A stretch of 64,000 nucleotides of DNA from Usitatibacter palustris (GTDB lineage Bacteria > Pseudomonadota > Gammaproteobacteria > Burkholderiales > Usitatibacteraceae), in assembly GCF_013003985.1 (NCBI RefSeq), contig NZ_CP053073.1, positions 806,001 through 870,000 of the forward strand, given 5' to 3'. The notes below the pieces were generated by a model. That model searched no databases, was not told the DNA's origin, and worked only from the letters and a program-made list of their open reading frames with translations. Position 1 is the stretch's first letter. Each line of letters opens with the position of its first letter. The translations under genes and the position numbers were made by a program. Below, piece after piece: positions 1-7,389 of the stretch.

Positions 1-248
1 AGCCGGAGCCCACGCAGCTGCGTCGCTTCCTCGTGGGTCCGAAGGGTTGCGAGATCACCGGCATCGCGGAGACGCCGGACGGCCGCACGATCTTCGTGAA
101 CATCCAGCATCCGGGCGAGAACACGACCGCGGCGCAGCTCACGGCGGGCACGCCGGAGAGCGTGTGGCCGGATGGCTCGGGCGCGCGCCCGCGTTCGGCC
201 ACGGTCGCGATCACGCGCGACGACGGCGGCAAGATCGCCGTCGACTGA
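1..248 (+). CDS. PhoX-type alkaline phosphatase, C-terminal end (partial)
   Basis: The reading frame is open from the left edge (first full codon at base 3) and stops with TGA at 246-248. The visible 81 residues contain GPKGCEITG, FVNIQHPGE, VWPDG and PRSATVAITRDDGG, the typical closing blocks of PhoX/DUF839 proteins. These are calcium/iron-dependent phosphatases, usually exported by the Tat pathway. The N-terminus and metal ligands lie outside the window, so activity cannot be judged. The gene converges on the LytTR regulator, and a palindrome directly after the stop codon lies between them. Confidence 0.85.
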   Translation, partial: PEPTQLRRFLVGPKGCEITGIAETPDGRTIFVNIQHPGENTTAAQLTAGTPESVWPDGSGARPRSATVAITRDDGGKIAVD

Positions 249-293
249 AAAAGGGGACAGTCCCCATTTCGGAAAAGGGGACTGTCCCCTTTT
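249..293. repeat. Palindromic intergenic repeat, possible bidirectional terminator
   Basis: Starting directly after the PhoX stop codon, aaaaggggacagtcccc (249-265) is mirrored by ggggactgtcccctttt (277-293). Each half also contains its own small palindrome (ggggac-n-gtcccc). It lies between two convergent genes and could fold in either orientation and end both transcripts. Similar short GC-core palindromes with A/T tails are often dispersed repeats, but only one copy of this sequence is seen here. Confidence 0.7.
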
Positions 294-302
294 CCGCTGG
301 CG

Positions 303-1052
303 CTACATCTGCCGGAAGAGGTGGGCGTAGGACTCGCTGACCGCGAGCGTCTCGGGGCGCTGCTTGAGGCGAAGCTCCATGTGGCCCCGGAAAGTGCGCG
401 ACACGCCGGCGATGTGGTTCACGTTCACGAGCGTTCCGCGGTGGATCTGCCAAAACGTTTCGGGGTCGAGCTGCTCGGCGAGCTCCCTGATCGGCACGCG
501 GATGAGCGATTCGCGATCGGCCGTGGCGACCACCGTGTACTTGTTGTCCGACTGGAAATAGAAGATCTCGTCCATCGTGATGAGGCGCGTCTCGCTGCCC
601 TGGGACGCGGTGATCCAGCGCAGGTACTCGCGCCGGTGGCCTTGCAGCCTGCCGGCAAGCGATTGCAGCAACCCCTCGAGATTCGCCGGCGCCGACTGCT
701 CGCGCTCGCGCAGCCGCCGCACCGTCTCGGCGACCCGGCTCGCGGACAGCGGCTTCATCACGTAGTCGATCGCGCCCTGTTCGAAAGCCGAGACCGCGTA
801 CTGGTCGAAGGCCGTGACGAACACGACGTGGCTGCGGCCGCTGGCATGGCGCGCGACCTCGAGCCCCGAAAGGCCGGGCATCTGGATATCGAGGAACAGG
901 ACGTCGGGCGCGTGCTCCTCGAGCGCGCGCAGCGCCTCGATCCCGTCGGCCGCTTCCGCGACGACGTCGAGCTCCGGCCACACGCTCGCGAGCGTCTCGC
1001 GCAATTGCTCGCGGAGGTTGCCTTCGTCCTCGGCGATGACGGCGCGCGTCAT
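303..1052 (-). CDS. LytTR-family response regulator (LytR/AlgR type)
   Basis: 249 residues. An N-terminal receiver domain (about 3-120) has the acidic pair near residue 9 and phosphoacceptor Asp55 in LFLDIQMPG. A C-terminal LytTR DNA-binding domain (about 145-245) contains DEIFYFQSDNKYT and WQIHRGTLVNVNHI. It is presumably phosphorylated by the adjacent sensor kinase (1756-2808) and binds promoter DNA as a dimer. The ATG start overlaps the stop codon of the upstream gene by four bases (ATGA), so it is the last gene of a three-gene operon. The target genes cannot be told from the window. Confidence 0.92.
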   Translation of the reverse strand: MTRAVIAEDEGNLREQLRETLASVWPELDVVAEAADGIEALRALEEHAPDVLFLDIQMPGLSGLEVARHASGRSHVVFVTAFDQYAVSAFEQGAIDYVMKPLSASRVAETVRRLREREQSAPANLEGLLQSLAGRLQGHRREYLRWITASQGSETRLITMDEIFYFQSDNKYTVVATADRESLIRVPIRELAEQLDPETFWQIHRGTLVNVNHIAGVSRTFRGHMELRLKQRPETLAVSESYAHLFRQM

Positions 1053-1759
1053 GACGCTTGCGGTTCCACGGGCGGCGGCCGCGCCGCTTCGCGCAGGTCG
1101 GCGATCAAGTCATCGAGCATCGCTTCGCCCGCTTCGAGGCTCTCGTCGTAGCGGCCGCGGATGCTGCGCAGCGTGGCCGAGAGCTTGTCGGGATCGACGC
1201 GCGCGTGCATCGCGGCGAGGTCGGCTTCGATGCGGCTGCGGCGCGCTTCGAGCTGCGTGGTGCGCACCTTGTGCAGGGCCGCGGCGAGCTCCGCATCGCG
1301 GCGGCGGCCGAAGACGAAGATCATCACCAGCCCGCCGACCGTGAACGGCGTGATGAAGGTCGCCGGGAAATCGAAATAGGTGCGCCAGGTGGGAAACGTG
1401 CTGCAGAAGGGCAGCTGCACCGTGGCGTAGACCCAGTACATCGTGTTGGGCGAGACCGCGCAGCGCACCTGCACGGCGAGCAGCACGCCCAGCGCGAGTG
1501 CGCCCGCCAGGAACCAGCGGCGGTGACGCATGCCGCGCGTGAGCCCGTCGGTCATCGCCACGGCGAGGTACACCGGGAAATAGCTGAGGAGGTTGCGCTG
1601 CAGGAGCGACAGCAGGTACTCCGCGTGCTCCGCGAACGTGTGGTCCTTGTCGACGAGCAGCACGCCCGACCACGACCACGCCGACAGGGCCGCGGCGAAC
1701 AGGAAGAAGGCGGCCACGCCTTTCCAGCTGAACGACTCGAGCATGCGCGACATCATCAT
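1049..1759 (-). CDS. LytS-like membrane protein with degenerate kinase motif and no ATPase domain
   Basis: 236 residues. There are about four hydrophobic segments (roughly 13-35, 55-75, 80-98, 130-150), then a cytoplasmic coiled-coil-like tail. The tail aligns with the histidine-kinase motif of the neighbouring sensor. Residues 188-194 read VDPDKLS where the neighbour has VEPHFLF, so the phosphoacceptor His is Asp191. The protein ends about 45 residues later, with no HATPase domain. It lies between kinase and regulator and overlaps both by four bases. It is probably a partner or modulator of the functional kinase rather than a kinase itself. The ATG at 1759 is the first of three consecutive ATGs. 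Confidence 0.8.
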   Translation of the reverse strand: MMMSRMLESFSWKGVAAFFLFAAALSAWSWSGVLLVDKDHTFAEHAEYLLSLLQRNLLSYFPVYLAVAMTDGLTRGMRHRRWFLAGALALGVLLAVQVRCAVSPNTMYWVYATVQLPFCSTFPTWRTYFDFPATFITPFTVGGLVMIFVFGRRRDAELAAALHKVRTTQLEARRSRIEADLAAMHARVDPDKLSATLRSIRGRYDESLEAGEAMLDDLIADLREAARPPPVEPQAS

Positions 1760-2808
1760 CGCGGAATCTCGATCGCGGCGACCACGCCGTGGGGGAAGTT
1801 GGGCTCGATCACCAGCCGTGCGCCGGCCCCGAACAACGCGGCGAGGCGGGCGCGCACGTTCGCGAGCCCCATGCCGCTGCCCGCGGCCTGTCGCAATCCC
1901 GCACCGGTGTCGCGCACCTCGATGCGCAGGAGCCGGTCGTCGGCGGTGGCGCGGATACCGATGGCCCCGCCTTCGAGCTGCGGGGCGATGCCGTGCTTGA
2001 TCGCGTTCTCGACGAGCGTGAGCAGCATGAGCGGCGGGAACTTGTGCGACGCGATGTCGGGCGGAACCTCGATCGTGAACTCCAGCCGCTCGCCGATGCG
2101 CAGCTGCTGCAGGTCGAGGTACGCCTGCGCGAGCTGCAGCTCCTGCTCGAGCGTCGCCGAACCCTGGCGCACGTGCGGCAGTGCCGCCTGGAGGTAGTCG
2201 ATGAAACGATCGAGCATCCGGCGGCCGCGCTCGGGATCGCGTCGGTAGAGCCACTTCACGTGCGCGAGGGTGTTGAAGAGGAAGTGCGGCTCGACCTGCG
2301 CCTGCAGCGCCTGGAGCTGCGCCTCGGCCGTGCTCGCGCGCAGCTGGTCGCTCGCGAGCTCCGCGCGCGTGAGCTCCGCCGCACTCTCCTCGGAGCGGCG
2401 CACCGCGTACCAGGCGGCCGCCGCCAGGCCGAACCAGAGCAGGGGCCCGCGCACGCCGCTCAGCCGATACAGGTAGCCCTTGCCCGGATGCACGCCCATC
2501 CCCATCACGACCTCGGTGAGGTAGAGGTTGAAGGCCTGCGCGGCGAGGCAGCCGATGACGAGGGCCAGGACCAGCGACCACGGCGTGGAGAGGCGCGTGC
2601 CGAAAGCGGCCCAGACGAGATAGCCCGCGGCCAACAGGAAGAACGGCGTGCAGACCGCGAAGGCGACGTTGCTCGCGACCAGGAGGTAGTCGTTGTAGAC
2701 GAGCGTGACGACGATCGGGCCCGACACCCCCACCAGCGAAAAGGCGAGCAGGTACGGGATCGCCTTGGTGGCGCTCCCCCCCGGGCGGAGCAAGGATCTG
2801 AGGTCCAT
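1756..2808 (-). CDS. Membrane sensor histidine kinase, LytS/YehU type
   Basis: 350 residues from the ATG at 2808. A GTG at 2847 would add 13 residues, and neither start has a strong Shine-Dalgarno sequence. Several transmembrane helices occupy about residues 15-135. They are followed by a His_kinase domain with phosphoacceptor His175 in QVEPHFLFNTL and an ATPase domain with the N-box LVENAIKHG and a glycine-rich DTGAG block. It should autophosphorylate in response to an unknown signal and pass phosphate to the LytTR regulator at 303-1052. It is the first gene of the operon. Confidence 0.9.
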   Translation of the reverse strand: MDLRSLLRPGGSATKAIPYLLAFSLVGVSGPIVVTLVYNDYLLVASNVAFAVCTPFFLLAAGYLVWAAFGTRLSTPWSLVLALVIGCLAAQAFNLYLTEVVMGMGVHPGKGYLYRLSGVRGPLLWFGLAAAAWYAVRRSEESAAELTRAELASDQLRASTAEAQLQALQAQVEPHFLFNTLAHVKWLYRRDPERGRRMLDRFIDYLQAALPHVRQGSATLEQELQLAQAYLDLQQLRIGERLEFTIEVPPDIASHKFPPLMLLTLVENAIKHGIAPQLEGGAIGIRATADDRLLRIEVRDTGAGLRQAAGSGMGLANVRARLAALFGAGARLVIEPNFPHGVVAAIEIPR

Positions 2809-2919
2809 GTTGGGGGCCAATCTACGCTCCCTTGAGTCCCATCCCACGCGGCCTGCGACGAAACGCGCCCGGGTTGGGATGAAACGGCTCGCCGGCGGCG
2901 CGAATCCGGCGGCGGCGAA

Positions 2920-3372
2920 TCAGCTTCCGAGCGCCTTTCCGAGGGCTTTCAGCTCCTGCTCGGAGGGCAGTTGCGGGCGGTCGCGATCCGTCGAGACGAG
3001 GCACAGGAATCCGAGGGGTTCGCCCCCGGCGGCGCGGAACTGGTGCCACGTCATGGGAGGAACGCTGACGAGGTCATTCACGACGAGGTCGTGCATGCGA
3101 TCGCCGATGAGGCAGCGCCCGCGGCCGCGAATGACCATCACGTTGTGGATGTGCTCATGCCGCTCGAGCGTGGTCCAGCCGCCGGCCGCCACTTCGAAGT
3201 AGCGCAATTGCACCGGCATGCCGCCGCCGTCGAAAAGCACCTGGCGCGTCACGTCCTTGAAGGGCGCGCTGCCCTCCTGCTTGTACTTGAGGACGTCCAC
3301 GCCTTCCCAGTGGAAGGTGCCGTCGTGCTTGCGCACGGGCTGGGATGTCGGTTCGTTGGACTCGTCGGGCAT
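2920..3372 (-). CDS. Cupin-domain protein partnered with a RuBisCO-like protein
   Basis: 150 residues; the ATG at 3372 is preceded by gaggtg at good spacing, and longer starts would run into the upstream gene. It is a single cupin barrel. Motif 1 is seen around TTLERHEHIHN with clustered His, and motif 2 around PPMTWHQF. These fit a small metal-binding barrel. It begins 7 bp after the stop of the RuBisCO-like gene and is surely cotranscribed. In Rhodospirillum rubrum a RuBisCO-like protein and a cupin act in succession on methylthio-sugar phosphates in the MTA-isoprenoid shunt. That role here is an inference from the pairing alone. Confidence 0.75.
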   Translation of the reverse strand: MPDESNEPTSQPVRKHDGTFHWEGVDVLKYKQEGSAPFKDVTRQVLFDGGGMPVQLRYFEVAAGGWTTLERHEHIHNVMVIRGRGRCLIGDRMHDLVVNDLVSVPPMTWHQFRAAGGEPLGFLCLVSTDRDRPQLPSEQELKALGKALGS

Positions 3373-3379
3373 GGGCACC

Positions 3380-4504
3380 TCAATTCGCGCGGACGGCGCC
3401 TGCGAACTCGCGGCTGGCATCGGGCAATCGATCGCCCTCGGCAAGGAGGCTCCCGCCGATCAGCAACATGATGTCGCGCCCGTAGAACTCGAGCATCTCG
3501 GGCACGCGAGCGAGCGACATGCCGCCACCGGGTACGGGCAGCGTGCCCTTGAGCTCGGCCATCGGCGTGCGCGCGCAATTGGCGATGCCGCGGCAGGTCT
3601 GCGGCGAGTACGCGAAGCGGCCACCGTGGTTCGGGAAGATTGTCGCGTCGGCGCCGAGGATGCGAAAGAGCTTCCCAAGCAGCAGCGGTGCGGCGATGCG
3701 CTGCGCGCCCGCGAGCGCGGGGTGCGCGAGCACGGGAACGCGAATGTGCTCGCGAACGAGCTCGTGGAAAGTGGCGAGGCCGATCAGCATCGGGGCGACG
3801 AGCACCATGCCCACCCCTTCCTCGTGCGCGATGCGGGCTTGTTCGATCAACGCGCTCGGCGGACCGGAGATCGTGGGCGCGTACGCCGTGCGATGGTCCG
3901 ACTCGCGATTGGCCGCGGCCACCGCGTGCTGCACTGCCTTCACGCGCTCGGCGAAGGGCGAATAGGACTGGTTGGCGATCCCGTGGTCATCCTTCACGAC
4001 GTCGATGCCCGCGCGCGTGAAGGTACCGGCAAGTTCCGCGAGCGCCATCGGCGAGAGTCCCTGCGGCTTCAACGCGGCGCAGGTGAGGGCGCGGCGCTCG
4101 GCGCCCACGAGCTTGCGGATGCCGTCGATGCCGAAGCGCGGGCCGCCGAAGGCTGCGAGCATCGCGTCGGGGAAGTCGAGCTTGAGCAACTCCACGTCCG
4201 GTTGCAGCGACGTGTTGCCGAAGGCCATGTTGAGGAGCTGCGAAACCTCGAAACCGGTCGTCTCCACGGCGAGCTTCACGCGGACGCGATGGTGGTCGGG
4301 CCCGTCGGCTTCGATCGAATCCACGCGGCCGACGATCTCCTCGAGGATGCGCGGTTCGGCGATCGCTTCCACGGGCATCTCGACACTTTGCTCGACGGCG
4401 ATCGCGCGTGCGCGCGCTTCGATTCCGGAAGCGGGCGCGGCGACGCGATAGGTGGCGGTGAGCCAGCGGTCGTCGGCCAAGGGTGTGGAGGGCAGGGCGT
4501 TCAT
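3380..4504 (-). CDS. RuBisCO-like protein (form IV)
   Basis: 374 residues, with the RuBisCO large-subunit fold. Lys146 in AALKPQGLSP matches catalytic Lys175 of true RuBisCO. GIDVVKDDH matches the activation loop: Lys171 (carbamylated Lys201) and Asp173 (Asp203) are kept, but the next metal ligand Glu204 is replaced by His174. HPALAGA and NHGGRF mark later active-site loops. Form IV proteins do not fix CO2; known ones act as enolases, isomerases or decarboxylases on sugar phosphates, several in methionine salvage. The gene is followed at once by a cupin gene. The palindrome at 4525-4588 precedes the start codon. Confidence 0.88.
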   Translation of the reverse strand: MNALPSTPLADDRWLTATYRVAAPASGIEARARAIAVEQSVEMPVEAIAEPRILEEIVGRVDSIEADGPDHHRVRVKLAVETTGFEVSQLLNMAFGNTSLQPDVELLKLDFPDAMLAAFGGPRFGIDGIRKLVGAERRALTCAALKPQGLSPMALAELAGTFTRAGIDVVKDDHGIANQSYSPFAERVKAVQHAVAAANRESDHRTAYAPTISGPPSALIEQARIAHEEGVGMVLVAPMLIGLATFHELVREHIRVPVLAHPALAGAQRIAAPLLLGKLFRILGADATIFPNHGGRFAYSPQTCRGIANCARTPMAELKGTLPVPGGGMSLARVPEMLEFYGRDIMLLIGGSLLAEGDRLPDASREFAGAVRAN

Positions 4505-4524
4505 GGAGTATGAATTGTGACAGG

Positions 4525-4588
4525 AAAAGTAGAGGGGTCAGATCCCTTAACTTTCGAGAAAGTTAAGGGATCTGACCCCTCTACTTTT
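4525..4588. repeat. Perfect palindrome, copy 1 of the gtagaggggtcag repeat
   Basis: Two 30-base arms (4525-4554 and 4559-4588) are exact reverse complements around the loop cgag. The arms begin aaaagtagaggggtcagat. The same arm sequence recurs at 34544-34613 with a different loop. Here the right arm forms the last codons and TAG stop of the upstream hydrolase gene (stop at 4581-4583). It could act as a strong terminator between that gene and the RuBisCO-like gene. The extreme conservation of the arms suggests a dispersed, possibly REP-type element. Confidence 0.9.
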
Positions 4589-5420
4589 CAAGCAGGGCGA
4601 GCGACTCCCGATGGAGCGGCTGCCCCCGCTCGATGAATGCGTCGAGGATGGAAAAGTGGTTGAGGCCGGGCAGGATCAGGCTCGTGCGGGTCTGTGGCGA
4701 CCACGCATCGGCGAAGTCGAGCGACTGGCGCTGGAACTCGGAGGTTTCGGCGCCACCCGCGGCGACGACGAGCGGCGCGGTGATCGTGCGGCGTGCCTCG
4801 AGCAGGCTCAGGCGCCGCGCACTGTCGAGGTCGAGGCGAAGATCCTCGTTCGCGCTGTAGTGAAGGAGTGGCTCGAGCTCGAACAGGCCGCTGATGGAAA
4901 CGCCGCCGACGATGCGCGCCGGATCGAACGCGAGGCGATCGCGCGGCGTGGCGAAGAGTGCCGCGACCTGGTAGCCGCCCGCCGAATGGCCCGAGACCAC
5001 CACGGGACCTTGCGTGAACTCCTGCGCCATCAGGAGATTCGTCGCCGAGAGGACGTCCTCGGTGATGTCGTCGAGCCCGACCTGCGGGCAAAGGCGGTAG
5101 TTCACGTTCGCGACGTTCACGCCCGCCGCGACCCATGAAGGCGCGAGCCACGCGAACATCCGCTTGTCGAGCGCGCGCCAGTAGCCGCCGTGGATGAAGA
5201 TCAGCGTGCCGCGCGGATTCTTCGCGGGGAAGAGATCGATGCGATGCCGGGGGTCGGGTCCATAGGCGAGATCGAGGCGCGAGGAGAGCGACTTGCGTGC
5301 GAACTCGGAGTCGCGCTCCCAGCGCTCGAAGAACTTCGGGTGCTCGGGTACTGCGAGGCGATTGTTGTATTCGCGCTCGACGGTCGCCGGGTCCCAGGCG
5401 GGAAAGGAAGGCGGTTGCAT
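4581..5420 (-). CDS. Alpha/beta hydrolase, arylformamidase-like
   Basis: 279 residues. It shows the oxyanion HGGYW motif near residue 95, the nucleophile elbow GHSAGG near 160, and a late catalytic His in LPGLNHFSI. This arrangement is typical of the kynurenine formamidase (KynB-like) and carboxylesterase group. It starts 18 bp from the divergent amidohydrolase gene, so their promoters must overlap. The last codon and TAG stop lie inside the right arm of a palindromic repeat. The substrate is unknown; a role with the neighbouring amidohydrolase in amide or ureide breakdown is only a guess from position. Confidence 0.8.
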   Translation of the reverse strand: MQPPSFPAWDPATVEREYNNRLAVPEHPKFFERWERDSEFARKSLSSRLDLAYGPDPRHRIDLFPAKNPRGTLIFIHGGYWRALDKRMFAWLAPSWVAAGVNVANVNYRLCPQVGLDDITEDVLSATNLLMAQEFTQGPVVVSGHSAGGYQVAALFATPRDRLAFDPARIVGGVSISGLFELEPLLHYSANEDLRLDLDSARRLSLLEARRTITAPLVVAAGGAETSEFQRQSLDFADAWSPQTRTSLILPGLNHFSILDAFIERGQPLHRESLALLEK

Positions 5421-5438
5421 GGAGGCATACTAGCGCCC

Positions 5439-6668
5439 ATGACCCGCCCCGGAAACCTGACGATCGAACGTGCGCTGGCGCTGGCGAGGCACAGCGATTC
5501 TCCCGATCACTACACGCGCCTCCTCTATTCGCCCGCGCATCGCGCCGCGTCCGCGCAGATCCAGGCGTGGATGCGCGAAGCGGGCATGACGGTGCGCGTC
5601 GATTCCGTGGGCAACGTGATCGGCCGCTACGAAGCGGCGACGAAGGGTGCGAAGACGCTGCTCTTCGGCTCGCACTTCGATTCGGTGCGCAACGGCGGCA
5701 AGTTCGACGGCAACCTCGGCATCCTCGCGCCGATCGAGTGCGTGGCGGAAATGAACGCGCGCGGCGAACGCGCGGCCGTCGCGGTCGAGATCGCGGCGTT
5801 CTCCGACGAGGAAGGCGCGCGCTTTGCGACCGGGTTCCTGTCGAGCAAGTCGCTCGTCGGCCAGTTCGATCGCGCGTGGCTCGACCGATGCGATGCCGCC
5901 GGCGTCTCCCTGCGCGACGCGATGCGCGACGCGGGGCTCGATCCGGAGGCGGCCGGAAAGGACGCACTGGATCCCGCGCAGCTCGCGGGCTACGTGGAGC
6001 TGCATATCGAACAGGGGCCGGTTCTCCTCGATGCGGGCCTGCCCCTCGGGGTCGTGACCACGATCTCCGCGGGCAATCGCCACACGCTCACGGTGAAGGG
6101 CGTCGCCGGACACGCGGGCACGGTGCCGATGAAGATGCGCCACGATGCGCTCACGGCCGCCGCGGAGATGGTGCTGGTGATCGAGAAGCGCGCAGGCGCG
6201 GGTGCGCTGGTCGCGACGGTGGGCATCCTTCGCGTCCACGAGGGCTCGAGCAACGTGATTCCGGGCCACGTCGACTTCACCCTCGACATTCGTGCGGGCG
6301 ACGATGCCACGCGCCGCGCCGCGGAAGACGACATCTTCACGGCGTGCGAGGTGATCGCCAAGCAACGGGGCGTCGTGCTCACGCGCGTGCGCCAAAGCGA
6401 GTCGAAGGTCGTGCGCTGCTCGGAGGCCATGCAGCTGCGGATCGCCGAAGCGATCACCGCGGCCGGCGTCGAGGCGCGGCGGCTACCCAGCGGCGCGGGT
6501 CACGACGCGATGATGCTCGCCGAGATCTGTGAGACCGGAATGATGTTCGTGCGCTGCGGCGCGGGTGGGGTGAGCCACAACCCGGCGGAGACGGTCAGCG
6601 TGGAAGACGCCGGGCTCGCGGTACGTGCGCTTCTGGAATTGATCCGGCGCTTTCCGCCCGCGGCCTGA
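5439..6668 (+). CDS. M20-family Zn hydrolase: allantoate amidohydrolase / N-carbamoyl-amino-acid hydrolase
   Basis: 409 residues. Metal-binding blocks are GSHFDSVRNGGKFDGNLG, FSDEEGARF, ELHIEQGP, and a late HNP in GGVSHNPAE. GAGHDAMMLA and the dimerisation lid region (about 215-330) are typical of AllC/HyuC enzymes. These release ammonia from allantoate or carbamate from N-carbamoyl amino acids. The ATG at 5439 was chosen because it starts the conserved N-terminus, while longer forms overlap the divergent hydrolase. The last 74 bp overlap the 3' end of cobA on the opposite strand. Nitrogen release would fit the nitrate operon next door. Confidence 0.88.
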   Translation: MTRPGNLTIERALALARHSDSPDHYTRLLYSPAHRAASAQIQAWMREAGMTVRVDSVGNVIGRYEAATKGAKTLLFGSHFDSVRNGGKFDGNLGILAPIECVAEMNARGERAAVAVEIAAFSDEEGARFATGFLSSKSLVGQFDRAWLDRCDAAGVSLRDAMRDAGLDPEAAGKDALDPAQLAGYVELHIEQGPVLLDAGLPLGVVTTISAGNRHTLTVKGVAGHAGTVPMKMRHDALTAAAEMVLVIEKRAGAGALVATVGILRVHEGSSNVIPGHVDFTLDIRAGDDATRRAAEDDIFTACEVIAKQRGVVLTRVRQSESKVVRCSEAMQLRIAEAITAAGVEARRLPSGAGHDAMMLAEICETGMMFVRCGAGGVSHNPAETVSVEDAGLAVRALLELIRRFPPAA

Positions 6669-7389
6669 CCTGCGCGAGTGAAGCCGCGCCGCCGATCACC
6701 AGGATCGCGGGGCTCGTGATCCCGGAGTCCGCAAGTTCCTGCGGCAACTGGTCGAGCGTGGTGAGCAGCGAGTGCTCATCGCCGCGCGAGGCGCCCTGCA
6801 CCGCGACGGCGGGCGTGGAGCCCGCGAGGCCCCCGGCGAGGAGCTCGCGCTGGATCGCCGCGCAATTGGCGATTCCCATGTAGATCACCAGCGGCAGGCC
6901 CGTTGCGGCGAGCGCGCGCCAATCGGTCTTCGCGCCTTCGCGCTCGTGGCCGGTGACGAGGATCGCGCCGGCGCAGAAATCGCGGTGCGTGAGCGGAACG
7001 CCGACGGAGGTGGCAGCGGCGAGGCCCGAGGTGATGCCGTTCACGACATCGCACTCGATCCCCGCCGCCCGTAGCGCCTCCAACTCCTCGCCTCCCCTCC
7101 CGAAGATGAACGGGTCTCCGCCCTTCAGGCGCACGACGAGGTTGCCGGCGCGCGCTTCCGAAACCATGAGTCGCTCGATGAATTCCTGCGGTGTGGACTT
7201 GCAGCCGCCGCGCTTGCCCACGTGAATGACGCGAGCCCCTGGCGAGGCGAGCGCGAGCACCGCGTCGCTGGCGAGATCGTCCGCGAGGATGACGTCGGCC
7301 GCCTGCAGCGCCTTCACCGCCTTCACCGTGAGGAGATCCGGATCGCCCGGACCTGCGCCGACGAGAAGGACCTTGCCCGGTTTCTTCAC
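6595..7389 (-). CDS. cobA: Uroporphyrinogen-III C-methyltransferase (SUMT)
   Basis: 264 residues with a GTG start that overlaps the nasA stop by four bases (GTGA). Signature blocks are VGAGPGDPDLLTVKA, VRLKGGDPFIFGRGGEE, and PLTHRDF. It methylates uroporphyrinogen III twice with S-adenosylmethionine to make precorrin-2, the precursor of siroheme. NirB needs siroheme, which explains its place at the end of the nitrate operon. The CysG-type dehydrogenase/chelatase half is absent and must be encoded elsewhere. Its C-terminal tail overlaps the amidohydrolase gene on the other strand by 74 bp. Confidence 0.95.
   Translation of the reverse strand: MKKPGKVLLVGAGPGDPDLLTVKAVKALQAADVILADDLASDAVLALASPGARVIHVGKRGGCKSTPQEFIERLMVSEARAGNLVVRLKGGDPFIFGRGGEELEALRAAGIECDVVNGITSGLAAATSVGVPLTHRDFCAGAILVTGHEREGAKTDWRALAATGLPLVIYMGIANCAAIQRELLAGGLAGSTPAVAVQGASRGDEHSLLTTLDQLPQELADSGITSPAILVIGGAASLAQVRPRAESAGSIPEAHVPRARRLPR

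Noticed and set aside
2809..2919. Possible small gene between the sensor kinase and the cupin gene
   Set aside because: Short frames here show no ribosome site or motif. The region is simply the 111-bp spacer upstream of the kinase gene.
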